Shown: one piece after another, positions 8,086 to 16,160 of the stretch
Position numbering within the stretch: the stretch's first letter is position 1
Layout of the letters: each line of letters starts with the position of its first letter
From: Candidatus Gastranaerophilales bacterium
GTDB lineage: Bacteria > Cyanobacteriota > Vampirovibrionia > Gastranaerophilales > Gastranaerophilaceae
Direction: 5' to 3'
Length of the DNA stretch: 34,870 nucleotides
NCBI GenBank assembly: GCA_944325025.1
Contig: CALUYN010000019.1
Coordinates: 1 to 34,870, forward strand
The notes under the pieces: generated by a model
The model's input: the letters and a program-made list of their open reading frames with translations, nothing else
Database searches by the model: none
Told to the model about the DNA's origin: nothing
Position numbers and translations under genes: made by a program

Positions 8086-8343
8086 ATGAGTACTATTAAA
8101 ATGTCAAATAAGTTAACACCCAGAGAAGTTGAGATTTTGTATTTAGTAGCTAACGGATATTCAAATTCGGAAATTGCATCTATTTTATTTTTGAGTCCTC
8201 ATACAATTAAAGTTATAGTTACAAGCATTCTGCGTAAATTAAGTGCCAGAAACAGAGCACAGGCTGTTTTTATTGCGGCTTATTCCGGGGTATTAAAGGG
8301 TGGTAAAACTTCACGAGTTCAAAGTGTCAAGCAAAAAATTTAA
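8086..8343 (+). CDS. Stand-alone LuxR/GerE-type HTH regulator
   Basis: The 85-aa protein consists of the GerE DNA-binding domain only: LTPREVEILYLVANGYSNSEIASILFLSPHTIKVIVTSILRKL, which covers all four helices. There is no receiver or autoinducer domain. Its promoter is the perfect consensus at 8020-8048, giving a 5' leader of about 31 nt. No good Shine-Dalgarno lies near ATG 8086 or the alternative ATG at 8101. The last 33 nt overlap the 3' end of the convergent cinA-type gene. Targets are unknown. Confidence 0.82.
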   Translation: MSTIKMSNKLTPREVEILYLVANGYSNSEIASILFLSPHTIKVIVTSILRKLSARNRAQAVFIAAYSGVLKGGKTSRVQSVKQKI

Positions 8344-8832
8344 GGCTGCTTCAGAAAACATAAATTTCATATTTTTACGGTTATAATCAGGGTTAAGCCT
8401 AAATTCTTTTATGCTTATATTATTATTATACCCGCATGCTGCAAACATTAATCCCACAGGTTTACTTTCGCTAGATGACGGGCCGGCTACTCCTGTTGTG
8501 CAAAGAACAATATCGTTTCCGGTCAGTTTTAAAAGACCTTCTGCCATTTCGCGGGCGCATTCGGCACTTACGGCGCCGTATTGATTTAGAGTTTCTTGAG
8601 ATACGTTAAGAAATCTAGTTTTTGCTTCATTGGAATAAGTTACAAAATTTGCGTGAATATATGCAGAACTTCCTGGGACATCTGTCAGTCTTGAGCTTAT
8701 TAGGCCTCCTGTGCAGGATTCGGCAGTAGATATTTTCAGGGCATTTCTTAAAAGGATTTTGCCTATTTTTTCATGTGTGTCTGATTTTATGCTCAATAAA
8801 AATGCTTTTAAGTTCAAAAAAGTTTTAATCAT
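8311..8832 (-). CDS. CinA C-terminal domain protein (NMN amidohydrolase-type, PncC)
   Basis: The 173-aa protein is a stand-alone CinA-C domain. Visible motifs are STAESCTGGLISSRLTDVPGSSAYI, VTYSNEAK, GAVSAECAREMAEG and CTTGVAGPSS...KPVGLMF. The family (PncC) deamidates nicotinamide mononucleotide to nicotinate mononucleotide in NAD recycling. The N-terminal molybdopterin-like half of full CinA is absent, as in many bacteria. The first 15 residues or so are a non-conserved extension. The 3' end overlaps the LuxR-type gene by 33 nt in convergent orientation. Family assignment is firm; the activity is by family. Confidence 0.87.
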   Translation of the reverse strand: MIKTFLNLKAFLLSIKSDTHEKIGKILLRNALKISTAESCTGGLISSRLTDVPGSSAYIHANFVTYSNEAKTRFLNVSQETLNQYGAVSAECAREMAEGLLKLTGNDIVLCTTGVAGPSSSESKPVGLMFAACGYNNNISIKEFRLNPDYNRKNMKFMFSEAALNFLLDTLNS

Positions 8833-8939
8833 ATATTAGATTTTTGTTTTATAAATTTTTTTTGTCAACAAAATTTTACATGCAAATTTATTTTTTACTT
8901 TTTATGTAATATCATGTAGCAACAGGAGAAAATAAAAGC

Positions 8940-10316
8940 ATGGCAGTAAAAGAAAAAGAAACGAATTTTGGAATGCTTCCGCAGAATATTGAAGCGGAGG
9001 AGGCTGTTCTGGGCGCAATTTTGGTTAACCCTAACGTAATTACAAAGGTTGTAGAGGTTTTGAAGCCTGAAAGTTTTTACAAACCGGCTCACAGATATAT
9101 TTATGATGCCATGCTTCAATTGTTTAACTCAAATGAAAGAATAGATATTGTATCAGTTTCTGACGTTTTAAGCTACAATTCAAAACTTGAAACAATTGGC
9201 GGCAGAGCTTTTGTAAACGATTTGTGCTACAAAACGATTACCACATCTAATATTGAGTATTATGCAAAAATAGTTCAGGAAAAAGCAATAAAACGCGCAT
9301 TGATTAATGCAGGGTCTGAAATTGTTTCATTCGGCTATGATGTTAACCCTATCGACCAATCGCTTGACAGCGCAGAAAAGCTCATATTTGATATTGCTTC
9401 AAAAAAAGCCACATCTGATCTTGTGCATGTTAAAGATCTGGTTTTGAATACGTATGAAAAAATTGAGTACCGCTACGAGCACAAAGACGAATTAACAGGT
9501 GTTCCAACAGGCTTTTATGAATTGGATGCAATATTAAACGGGCTTCAAAAATCGGATTTGATAATCTTGGCAGCCCGCCCTGCAATGGGAAAAACTGCAT
9601 TGGCTTTGAATATTGCGCAAAATGTTGCTTTAAAAGCCAAAACTCCGGTTGCAATATTTTCTCTTGAAATGTCAAAAGATCAATTGATGCAGCGTATGTT
9701 ATGTTCTGAAGCTGAAATTGATTCTCAGAGGGTAAAAACAGGTAATATGCAGAGCAAAGACTGGGAAAAACTTGCGACTGCAATGAATGCTTTTGCACAG
9801 GCGCCGATTTATATTGATGATACTTCAGGCTGTACAATCACTGATATTCGTGCGAAATGCAGAAGATTAAAAATGGAAGAAAAAAATCTCGGACTTGTTT
9901 TAATTGACTATTTGCAATTGATGGAAAGTGCGGGCAGGGAAGATCGTATGCAGCAGATATCTGCAATTTCAAGAGGGTTGAAAATTCTTGCCAAAGAATT
10001 GGATGTTCCTGTTATTGCTCTGTCGCAGCTTTCTCGTGCTGTAGAATCAAGAACCGATAAACGTCCGATGCTTTCTGATTTGAGAGAATCAGGATCAATC
10101 GAGCAGGATGCTGATATTGTAATGTTTATTTACCGTGATGAATACTACAGAAAAGCAGAGGACGGGGAAGAAGATATTGCGGCAAAGGCTGCTTCCAAAG
10201 GGGAGTCGGAAGTAATAATCGCAAAACACAGAAACGGTTCTGTCGGAACTGTTAAACTTCTGTTTCAGGGCAATATTACGAAATTTAAAAACCCTATTAA
10301 GACTGATGTGTTTTAA
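8940..10316 (+). CDS. dnaB: Replicative DNA helicase DnaB
   Basis: The 458-aa protein has the usual DnaB length and layout. The N-terminal helical domain is about 10-115 (LPQNIEAEEAVLGAIL) and the RecA-like C-terminal helicase domain about 180-455. Walker A is ARPAMGKTA (212-220, K218) and Walker B is LVLIDYLQL (319-327, D323). SRAVESRTDKRPMLSDLRESGSIEQDAD is the conserved DnaB block with the arginine-finger region. It unwinds DNA ahead of the replisome as a hexamer. An AGGAG Shine-Dalgarno lies upstream of ATG 8940. No inteins or insertions. The gene ends 4 nt before the convergent YkgJ-type gene, with no terminator visible. Confidence 0.97.
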   Translation: MAVKEKETNFGMLPQNIEAEEAVLGAILVNPNVITKVVEVLKPESFYKPAHRYIYDAMLQLFNSNERIDIVSVSDVLSYNSKLETIGGRAFVNDLCYKTITTSNIEYYAKIVQEKAIKRALINAGSEIVSFGYDVNPIDQSLDSAEKLIFDIASKKATSDLVHVKDLVLNTYEKIEYRYEHKDELTGVPTGFYELDAILNGLQKSDLIILAARPAMGKTALALNIAQNVALKAKTPVAIFSLEMSKDQLMQRMLCSEAEIDSQRVKTGNMQSKDWEKLATAMNAFAQAPIYIDDTSGCTITDIRAKCRRLKMEEKNLGLVLIDYLQLMESAGREDRMQQISAISRGLKILAKELDVPVIALSQLSRAVESRTDKRPMLSDLRESGSIEQDADIVMFIYRDEYYRKAEDGEEDIAAKAASKGESEVIIAKHRNGSVGTVKLLFQGNITKFKNPIKTDVF

Positions 10317-10320
10317 TTAT

Positions 10321-10710
10321 TTACTTTAAATAATCCTCAAAACTTTTTATATTAACCTTGTATCCGCAGCCATCATGTAATTTGCCGGGATAAAATATTC
10401 TTTTGGCGGGGTATTTTCTGCACATCGGGAGTCTGTGTTCGTAATCAGAGCATAAACCATCTTTTGTCACAAGTTTGCAGGCAAAAATTAGGTTTCCTTC
10501 TTCATCTTTGCCTTTTATGTAAAATCTTCTGTATGCCGGAAATATAAACTGCATAATTTTGAATTCTTTTTCTGTATATGTGTCGTAACTGTACATATAA
10601 TTACAGCATTTGCCGCATTTTTTACATTCGCCCGTAATCTCGTAAGTTACCTTTTCAGGTACAAAGTAAGAACGGATTTCGTTTATTATTACGAATAAGA
10701 AATCAAACAT
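10321..10710 (-). CDS. YkgJ-type zinc/iron-chelating cysteine-cluster protein
   Basis: The 129-aa protein carries ECKKCGKCCNY near residue 30, the CxxCGxCC signature of the YkgJ/UPF0153 family. Further cysteines lie in FACKLVTKDGLCSDY, LPMCRKYP and DGCGY. The protein probably binds metal or an Fe-S cluster; the biological role of the family is not established. It is divergent from the PBP1A gene, with 76 nt of AT-rich DNA between, and ends 4 nt from dnaB. Confidence 0.8.
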   Translation of the reverse strand: MFDFLFVIINEIRSYFVPEKVTYEITGECKKCGKCCNYMYSYDTYTEKEFKIMQFIFPAYRRFYIKGKDEEGNLIFACKLVTKDGLCSDYEHRLPMCRKYPAKRIFYPGKLHDGCGYKVNIKSFEDYLK

Positions 10711-10786
10711 AATTCTATAATATCACATTATATTTGCCAATAAAATTATTTTATAATAGAATTAGAAAGTTGATGAGGGAGTATTG

Positions 10787-12988
10787 ATGACAAAATACTA
10801 TGTAAATAGAAATATAAAAGCAAAAGAAATGGCTAAATCAAATATATCAAAAAAATCCAAGAAAAACGGAGGATTTTTTTCGACGCTGAAATTTATTTTT
10901 ATTATGGGATGTGCATGTCTGCTTGCGGGAGTGGCATCTTTGGAGCTTTATCTGTCATCGCTTCCGCCCATTAATAACCTTGAGCAGTTTAAGCCCAATA
11001 TAGTTACAAAAATTTATTCATCTGATGATGAGATAATAAAAACATTTACGGCTTATACTTATGAAAAAGTTGAGCTTAAAGATATTCCGGACAACCTGAA
11101 AAAAGCTTTGATAGCAACGGAAGATAAAAACTTTTACCGCCATCACGGATATGACCTGACAGGGTTGGCACGTTCAATGGTTCAAAATGTTCTTGCAGGA
11201 CGTGTTGTTCAGGGGGCAAGTACGATTACGCAGCAGCTTGCAAGAGTTTTGTTTTTGAATAATGAAAGAACTTTTGACAGAAAGTTGAAAGAACTGTTTA
11301 TTGCTGCAAGAATTGAAAAAACAATTTCCAAAGATCAGATTTTGGAAATGTATATGAATAATGTTTATCTGGGTGCAGGTGCTTACGGAGTTGAGGCCGC
11401 AGCACAGATATATTTTGACAAACATCTAAAAGACTGTAACCTTTCAGAACTTGCGCTGATTGCAGGTTTGCCGCAGGCGCCGTCTGTATACAACCCTTTT
11501 AATAATATGGATCTGGCTGTACAAAGACGTAATCAGGTGCTTTTGAGAATGTTTAAAATGCGTTATATTACAAAAGATGAGTATGAAAAAGCTAAAGAAG
11601 AAAAATTCCATCTTGCGAAAGTCCCGCAATTCTACACAACAAATAAAGCTCCGTATTTCTGCGATTATGTTTTGAAAGAATTGGAAAGTCTTGGTTTTGA
11701 TGAGGCTGAAATTTCTCAGGGCGGTTATAAAGTTGTAACAACATTAAACTACAAAGCGCAAAAGGCAGCTGATGAAGCTATAAGAAAAAATCTTATCAAC
11801 TGGGGGCTGCGCGGTGAGAAAAATCAGGCGGCAGTATTTGCCTACAGTCCGATTGACGGTAAAATACTTGTTTATTCCGGCGGAAAAGATTACACAAAAA
11901 GCCAGTACGACAGGGTTACACAGGCTGTCAGACCTCCGGGTTCGGCATTTAAACCTATAGTCTATGCTGCGGCAATGGAAAAAGGCATAAGCCCTAACGA
12001 TATGATTGAAGACAGACCTATTACAATCGGTCAGTGGTCGCCGCATAACTACGGAAACAAATACAGAGGGAATATCCCTGTATACACAGCGCTGATGGTT
12101 TCATCAAACGTTTGTGCTGCAAGACTAATAAAAGAAGTAGGTATCCGCTCGGTTATTCAAATAGCGCGGGTGCTCGGGATTGAAACACCTCTGGAATATG
12201 ACTATACAATTGCACTAGGCTCAAACGGCGTTAAACTCTTTGAATTTACAAGAGCTTACGGCGCGTTTGCAAACGGCGGATATGTTGTTCAGCCTTACTC
12301 TGTTGAAAGGGTTGAAACTTCTCGCGGTAAAGTCGTATACAGAGCTCCAAAAACAAAGATTTCCCATCAATTGAGTATGAATACCGCAGCTGAAATGACA
12401 GCTATGATGAGAACTGTTATAACAAACGGTACAGGAAGAGCCGCAAATATAGGCAAACCCGCAGCCGGCAAAACAGGAACAACTGATGATAATAAAGACG
12501 CATATTTTGTAGGCTATACACCGCATATAGCTGCAGGTGTATGGGTAGGCAATGACGATAACACAGTTATGACAAAAGGTGTTCAAGGCGGAACTGTTCC
12601 TGCTCTTATCTGGAAAGATATGATGAAGGTTGCGACAGAACCTTATGGAAAAGCTGAATTTAATTATCCGGAGGTTAAATTAATGCCTTTCGCCGCAGGT
12701 TCAAATGTGAAAATTATCGGCGAAGAAGAAGAACAGCAGCAAGAAAATGCTCCGCAAGAGGTTAATAATTCAACAAATACCCTTGATGAGCAAACCGCAC
12801 AGACCGCTCAAGAAGCCGTTCAAAATGTTGTTAAAACTATTAATAATCCGGATAAGAAACAGCAGGAACCGGTAAAAACTCAACAGACAAAGCCTCAAAC
12901 ATTGCCTTTGCCTGTTTCAAAGCCTGTAGTTCCTCAAAAACCCGCGTCAGCTCCGATACCTATGGCTGTACCGGAAACGCTTCATTAA
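10787..12988 (+). CDS. Penicillin-binding protein 1A (bifunctional transglycosylase/transpeptidase)
   Basis: ATG 10787 is preferred because the GAGGGAG Shine-Dalgarno sits 5 nt upstream; a TTG one codon earlier would be only 2 nt away. The product is 733 aa. A cytoplasmic Lys-rich tail is followed by one membrane helix (about 32-58). The GT51 domain shows ATEDKNFYRHHG (catalytic Glu 112), QGASTITQQLAR and ELFIAARIEKTISKDQILEMYMN. The transpeptidase domain shows SxxK at 386-389 (PGSAFKP), SSN at 439-441 and KTGTT at 562-566. The C-terminal 90 residues are a Gln/Pro-rich low-complexity tail, probably periplasmic. It polymerises and cross-links peptidoglycan. It is followed after 10 nt by the RNase HIII gene, so the two may be co-transcribed. 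Confidence 0.94.
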   Translation: MTKYYVNRNIKAKEMAKSNISKKSKKNGGFFSTLKFIFIMGCACLLAGVASLELYLSSLPPINNLEQFKPNIVTKIYSSDDEIIKTFTAYTYEKVELKDIPDNLKKALIATEDKNFYRHHGYDLTGLARSMVQNVLAGRVVQGASTITQQLARVLFLNNERTFDRKLKELFIAARIEKTISKDQILEMYMNNVYLGAGAYGVEAAAQIYFDKHLKDCNLSELALIAGLPQAPSVYNPFNNMDLAVQRRNQVLLRMFKMRYITKDEYEKAKEEKFHLAKVPQFYTTNKAPYFCDYVLKELESLGFDEAEISQGGYKVVTTLNYKAQKAADEAIRKNLINWGLRGEKNQAAVFAYSPIDGKILVYSGGKDYTKSQYDRVTQAVRPPGSAFKPIVYAAAMEKGISPNDMIEDRPITIGQWSPHNYGNKYRGNIPVYTALMVSSNVCAARLIKEVGIRSVIQIARVLGIETPLEYDYTIALGSNGVKLFEFTRAYGAFANGGYVVQPYSVERVETSRGKVVYRAPKTKISHQLSMNTAAEMTAMMRTVITNGTGRAANIGKPAAGKTGTTDDNKDAYFVGYTPHIAAGVWVGNDDNTVMTKGVQGGTVPALIWKDMMKVATEPYGKAEFNYPEVKLMPFAAGSNVKIIGEEEEQQQENAPQEVNNSTNTLDEQTAQTAQEAVQNVVKTINNPDKKQQEPVKTQQTKPQTLPLPVSKPVVPQKPASAPIPMAVPETLH

Positions 12989-12998
12989 AGAGGATATT

Positions 12999-13643
12999 AT
13001 GGCAGAATTTGTATCGCATATCGGGACAGATGAATCAGGTAAAGGAGATTTTTTCGGGCCGCTTGTAATTGCAGGTGTTCTTGTCGATGAAAAAAATGCT
13101 GAATTCTTTAAAAGTCTTGGAATTAAAGACAGCAAAAAGCTGACTGATAAAAGGATGCTTTCTCTGGCTGTTGAGATAAAACAGCATGCCCCGCATTCAA
13201 TTATAATGATAACGAATACAAAATATAACGAACTTTATACAAAGATTGGAAATCTAAATAGACTTCTGGCATGGGGGCATGCACGCGCAATAGAAAACAT
13301 TTTAGACAATAACGTTTGTGAGTACGCTCTGTCAGATAAATTTGGGGATGAGAGCTTAATTAAATCAGCGTTGATGAAAAACGGCAGAAGCATAAGGTTA
13401 GAGCAAATGTGCAAGGCCGAAAGCGATATTGCTGTTGCAGCAGCTTCTGTTCTTGCGCGCGCTGCATTTGTTCAAAAAATCCAGTCTATGGAAGATACTT
13501 ACAGGATAAAATTTCAAAAAGGCTGTTCAAACCTTGTAAAAGCTGATGCCGTAGAATTTGTAAAAAAATACGGAAAAGAAAAATTAAAAGAAGTTTGTAA
13601 AGCTCATTTTAAGACATATAATGAAATTTTATTAAACTGTTGA
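12999..13643 (+). CDS. RNase HIII-type ribonuclease H, lacking the N-terminal domain
   Basis: The 214-aa protein starts directly with the catalytic core: HIGTDESGKGDFFGPLVIAGV, the motif style of RNase HIII rather than HII. Likely metal-binding carboxylates are D11, E12, D113 (LSDKFGD) and D143 (AESDIAVAAAS). The core cleaves RNA in RNA/DNA hybrids. Classic RNase HIII (about 300 aa) has an extra N-terminal substrate-binding domain of about 80-90 residues, and that is absent. The preceding DNA encodes the PBP1A tail, so nothing was overlooked upstream. AGAGGA lies 5 nt before the ATG. It could equally be named a short RNase HII; function is the same by family. Confidence 0.85.
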   Translation: MAEFVSHIGTDESGKGDFFGPLVIAGVLVDEKNAEFFKSLGIKDSKKLTDKRMLSLAVEIKQHAPHSIIMITNTKYNELYTKIGNLNRLLAWGHARAIENILDNNVCEYALSDKFGDESLIKSALMKNGRSIRLEQMCKAESDIAVAAASVLARAAFVQKIQSMEDTYRIKFQKGCSNLVKADAVEFVKKYGKEKLKEVCKAHFKTYNEILLNC

Positions 13644-13708
13644 AAAATATCTGAACATAGTTTATAATTGTATTTGAGGAATGTAAGAATAAACAAAGGG
13701 GTAAATCA

Positions 13709-15799
13709 ATGAAAAATATTGATATGAGTACGTTTGCGCACCTTCGGGGGGGGGGCACTCTAGGCTCCGCCGGAGGCATTGGGACAACTAGAAGCAAAGA
13801 CGCTTTCACATTAGCTGAGATGATGGTTGTCATGCTGATATTGAGTATTGTGATGGCAGCAATGGCGCCTGTAATGACAACGAGAAATAAGCTTGACCAA
13901 TCATCTCCCTGGGTATGGGCAGAAAACGGATCAGATGCTTACTATGGTTTAGGCGATGCGCAGGTTGCCATGATAGGTCAGCAGGAAGCCCAAGATACTG
14001 ACACAAATTCTCGTTTAGTAATAAGTACAGGTCTTGAGAAACATCATATCTTGTTTAAAACAGACAATACAGTAAGCGGTCGGTTAGAATTAAGTAACCA
14101 TAGCGTGAAGCTAGGTGAAGCAGCTAACGGCGCACAGGCTGAGTCATCTAATTCTGTCATGATAGGTAATCAGGCTTTAGGTTATGGAGAGGATTCAGTT
14201 GCTATAGGTACAGCTAGCCGTGCCAACACTTATTCAACGGCAGTCGGTGACAGCAGCGAAGCCAGTAATTCTTCAACAGCTTATGGTTATGGAACAAAAG
14301 CAGCAGGAACAGGCAGTGTATCATTAGGATATAAATCAGAGGCAAATGGATCTAATTCAATAGCAATAGGTAATAATAATATAGTTGATAATCAAGGAGC
14401 AATTTCTATAGGTTCACCTTCAAAAGCAGGTGCAAATCATGCAATATCTTTGGGCATGAATTCTTCTGCGACAGGCGTAAACAGTATTGCAATAGGCGGG
14501 GGTAATGAGAGTATAGATGCAGCGAGAACAAATTCTTCATCCTCAGTAGCCATCGGTACAGGCACAACAGTTTCAAGCAACTACTCAATAGGTATTGGTG
14601 ATACAACGACAGTAGATGTAAATTCTTTAGCTGCAATTGCAATAGGTCATTTAGCAACTGTAAATGGTAATTATGGAATATCTATGGGATATAGAGCAAC
14701 CGGAACAGGAACAAATTCAATAACCATTGGAAATAACTCCTTTGCAGAACCAATTGGTTCTATTGCAATAGGTAATAATGCACAGGCCAGTATCGGTTAT
14801 CCCTCCAATAGTTATGCAGCTATTGCCATAGGGTTATCTTCTGTTGCTTCCGGTGCTCATTCGATTGCTATAGGAGGTTCAGACAGCTCAACCAATACTG
14901 TTAACAGTTCAGAAGCAACAGGCACACATTCAATCGCAATAGGTTATGGAGCAAAAGCTCCCGGAACTTACGGGATTGCTATTGGAGATGGTGCAAAAGC
15001 TTCAGGTTTAGATAATATTGCTATAGGTATGGATGCCTGCCGATTTGCAACCGGATCAAACAAAGTATGTATTGGCGCTAATTCAGGTCCAAGTTCCACT
15101 GATAAATTACGAAGTGGTTCAGCTGAAATAATTTATCTCGGGACTACAACTTCTACAGTTTATATTCCTGGTAATTTAATTGTAGGTAAAGACTCATTAT
15201 TTGGGGCTAGAATTGTAGATGATCAAAGAAACTATAAAGTGTATCTGAAAGGCGGCAATAAATGGGTAGGTGATCCTTGGGTATATCTAGGAACCGATGA
15301 TTATAAAGGTGGAGATGATAATTTTTATAGAGTTAATAACGTTACAGTAGGAGCTTTTGGTCCATTTAATGATGGAACTACTGTCAGTAGTTTGTCAGAC
15401 CGCCGATTAAAATACGTAGGCAAGGAAAGCACATCAGGTCTTGAAAAAATCAAACAATTGAAAGTCTTTAACTACACCTTTAAAAAAGACGAAAAGAAAA
15501 CGCCTCACGTTGGTGTAATCGCTCAGGATTTGCAAAAAGTCTTTCCTGACGCAGTTACAAAAGCCAAAGACGGTTTTTTGAGAATACGTTTTGAAGACAT
15601 GTTCTATGCGATGATAAATGCAATAAAAGAACTTGATTCACGTATCACAGCGCTAGAAAAAGAAAATCAGCAAATGTCTGAGATTCTGAAACAAGTTCAG
15701 AATGACAACAGAAAACTTCAGGATGACAACAGAAAGCTTCAGAATGACAATAAGAAATTTGAAGCTCGTTTAAATGCTCTTGAGGCAAGACTTAAATAG
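13709..15799 (+). CDS. Prepilin-type surface protein with YadA-like head repeats and S74 chaperone domain
   Basis: The 696-aa protein has four parts. (1) A leader ending SKDA|FTLAEMMVVMLILSIVMAAMAP: a type IV prepilin/pseudopilin signal with cleavage expected after A32 and E37 at +5. (2) About residues 140-460: at least a dozen degenerate repeats of the form 'S.AIG..A.A.G', the left-handed YadA head fold of trimeric autotransporters. (3) About 563-645: SDRRLKYVG...VGVIAQDLQKVFPDAV, an S74 intramolecular chaperone domain with the Ser563/Lys568 dyad. (4) About 645-696: a heptad-repeat coiled coil (QNDNRKL). A GGGG-containing Shine-Dalgarno precedes ATG 13709. S74 domains trimerise phage tail spikes and are usually cleaved off, so a trimeric adhesin exported or anchored through a pilin-type pathway is plausible. 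Codons 13-16 lie in a 10-G tract. A terminator follows at 15858. Confidence 0.85.
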   Translation: MKNIDMSTFAHLRGGGTLGSAGGIGTTRSKDAFTLAEMMVVMLILSIVMAAMAPVMTTRNKLDQSSPWVWAENGSDAYYGLGDAQVAMIGQQEAQDTDTNSRLVISTGLEKHHILFKTDNTVSGRLELSNHSVKLGEAANGAQAESSNSVMIGNQALGYGEDSVAIGTASRANTYSTAVGDSSEASNSSTAYGYGTKAAGTGSVSLGYKSEANGSNSIAIGNNNIVDNQGAISIGSPSKAGANHAISLGMNSSATGVNSIAIGGGNESIDAARTNSSSSVAIGTGTTVSSNYSIGIGDTTTVDVNSLAAIAIGHLATVNGNYGISMGYRATGTGTNSITIGNNSFAEPIGSIAIGNNAQASIGYPSNSYAAIAIGLSSVASGAHSIAIGGSDSSTNTVNSSEATGTHSIAIGYGAKAPGTYGIAIGDGAKASGLDNIAIGMDACRFATGSNKVCIGANSGPSSTDKLRSGSAEIIYLGTTTSTVYIPGNLIVGKDSLFGARIVDDQRNYKVYLKGGNKWVGDPWVYLGTDDYKGGDDNFYRVNNVTVGAFGPFNDGTTVSSLSDRRLKYVGKESTSGLEKIKQLKVFNYTFKKDEKKTPHVGVIAQDLQKVFPDAVTKAKDGFLRIRFEDMFYAMINAIKELDSRITALEKENQQMSEILKQVQNDNRKLQDDNRKLQNDNKKFEARLNALEARLK
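13746..13755 (+). repeat. Poly-G tract (10 G) in the leader of the prepilin-type gene
   Basis: Ten consecutive G lie in codons 13-16 of the 13709 gene, before the prepilin cleavage site. Gaining one G brings TAG into frame 16 codons on or less; losing one brings TAG within three codons. Both switch the gene off. Such tracts are classic slipped-strand phase-variation sites in surface genes. The surrounding leader DNA is clearly more GC-rich than its neighbours. Confidence 0.75.
15682..15706 (+). repeat. Family-B repeat copy inside the coiled-coil coding region
   Basis: TTCTGAAACAAGTTCAGAA plus TGAC within this stretch matches the intergenic copy at 30605-30627 in 21 of 23 positions. The two differences (T/C and A/G) are compensatory and keep the hairpin paired. 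It is translated as ILKQVQND, the start of the terminal heptads, and the following heptads repeat its CTTCAGgATGAC end. Confidence 0.6.
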
Positions 15800-15815
15800 A
15801 TTTTATTCAGAGAAA

Positions 15816-15844
15816 TAAGTATACCGTAAGTTACGGTATGCTTA
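15816..15844. repeat. 14-bp inverted repeat downstream of the prepilin-type gene
   Basis: TAAGTATACCGTAA and TTACGGTATGCTTA pair around a single G at 15830, with one G-U wobble. It lies 16 nt beyond the stop and just before the terminator. It may stabilise the mRNA 3' end or be a protein site; no U tract follows directly. Confidence 0.55.
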
Positions 15845-15857
15845 CTTTCATTCCTAT

Positions 15858-15885
15858 CCCGCATATTTTATGCGGGTTTTTCTTT
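15858..15885 (+). terminator. Intrinsic terminator of the prepilin-type gene
   Basis: CCCGCAT (15858-15864) pairs with ATGCGGG (15870-15876) across a short AT loop, followed by TTTTTCTTTT. This is a well-formed rho-independent terminator. Confidence 0.9.
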
Positions 15886-15894
15886 TGTTTATCA

Positions 15895-16125
15895 TTCCTC
15901 ACCCCTATCCTCTCTCACAGGAGAGGGAGTAGCTCAACCCTTCCTTCCCTTATTAGGGAAGGATAAGAGGATGGGTAACAATCAATACCCACCCCTGCCC
16001 CTCCCTAACCAGGGAGGGGAAGCTGCAATCTACAAACTTCCCTCTCTAGGGAGAGGGATTAAGGGAGAGGGTAAAAAAGAAACCTCACCCCTCCCCCTCT
16101 CCTTGTAAAGCAGAGGGGTGCTACG
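15895..16125. repeat. Array of CCCTCTCC/GGAGAGGG-type palindromic elements
   Basis: This gene-free stretch contains consecutive hairpins: CCTCTC/GAGAGG (15909-15926), CCTTCCCT/AGGGAAGG (15943-15962), CCCCTCCCT/AGGGAGGGG (15998-16019), CCCTCTC/GAGAGGG (16040-16057) and CCCCTCT/AGAGGGG near 16090-16118. The outer arms also pair (ACCCCTATCCTCT at 15901 with AGAGGATGGGT ending near 15976), giving a clover-like composite. Composition is far more C/G-rich than the genome around it. The same family recurs at 32116, 32164 and 34635. These look like short mobile palindromic elements rather than a gene. Confidence 0.75.
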
Positions 16126-16160
16126 CACGTAGACATGTTATACAATTTATGTCAGCATTT

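Noticed and set aside
13709-15799. Prophage tail-fibre gene (because of the S74 domain)
   Set aside because: No other phage genes are nearby, and the N terminus is a prepilin signal followed by YadA-like repeats.
15895-16125. Possible CRISPR array
   Set aside because: The repeated blocks are palindromes of varying length and sequence without regular unit size or unique spacers, and no cas genes are present.
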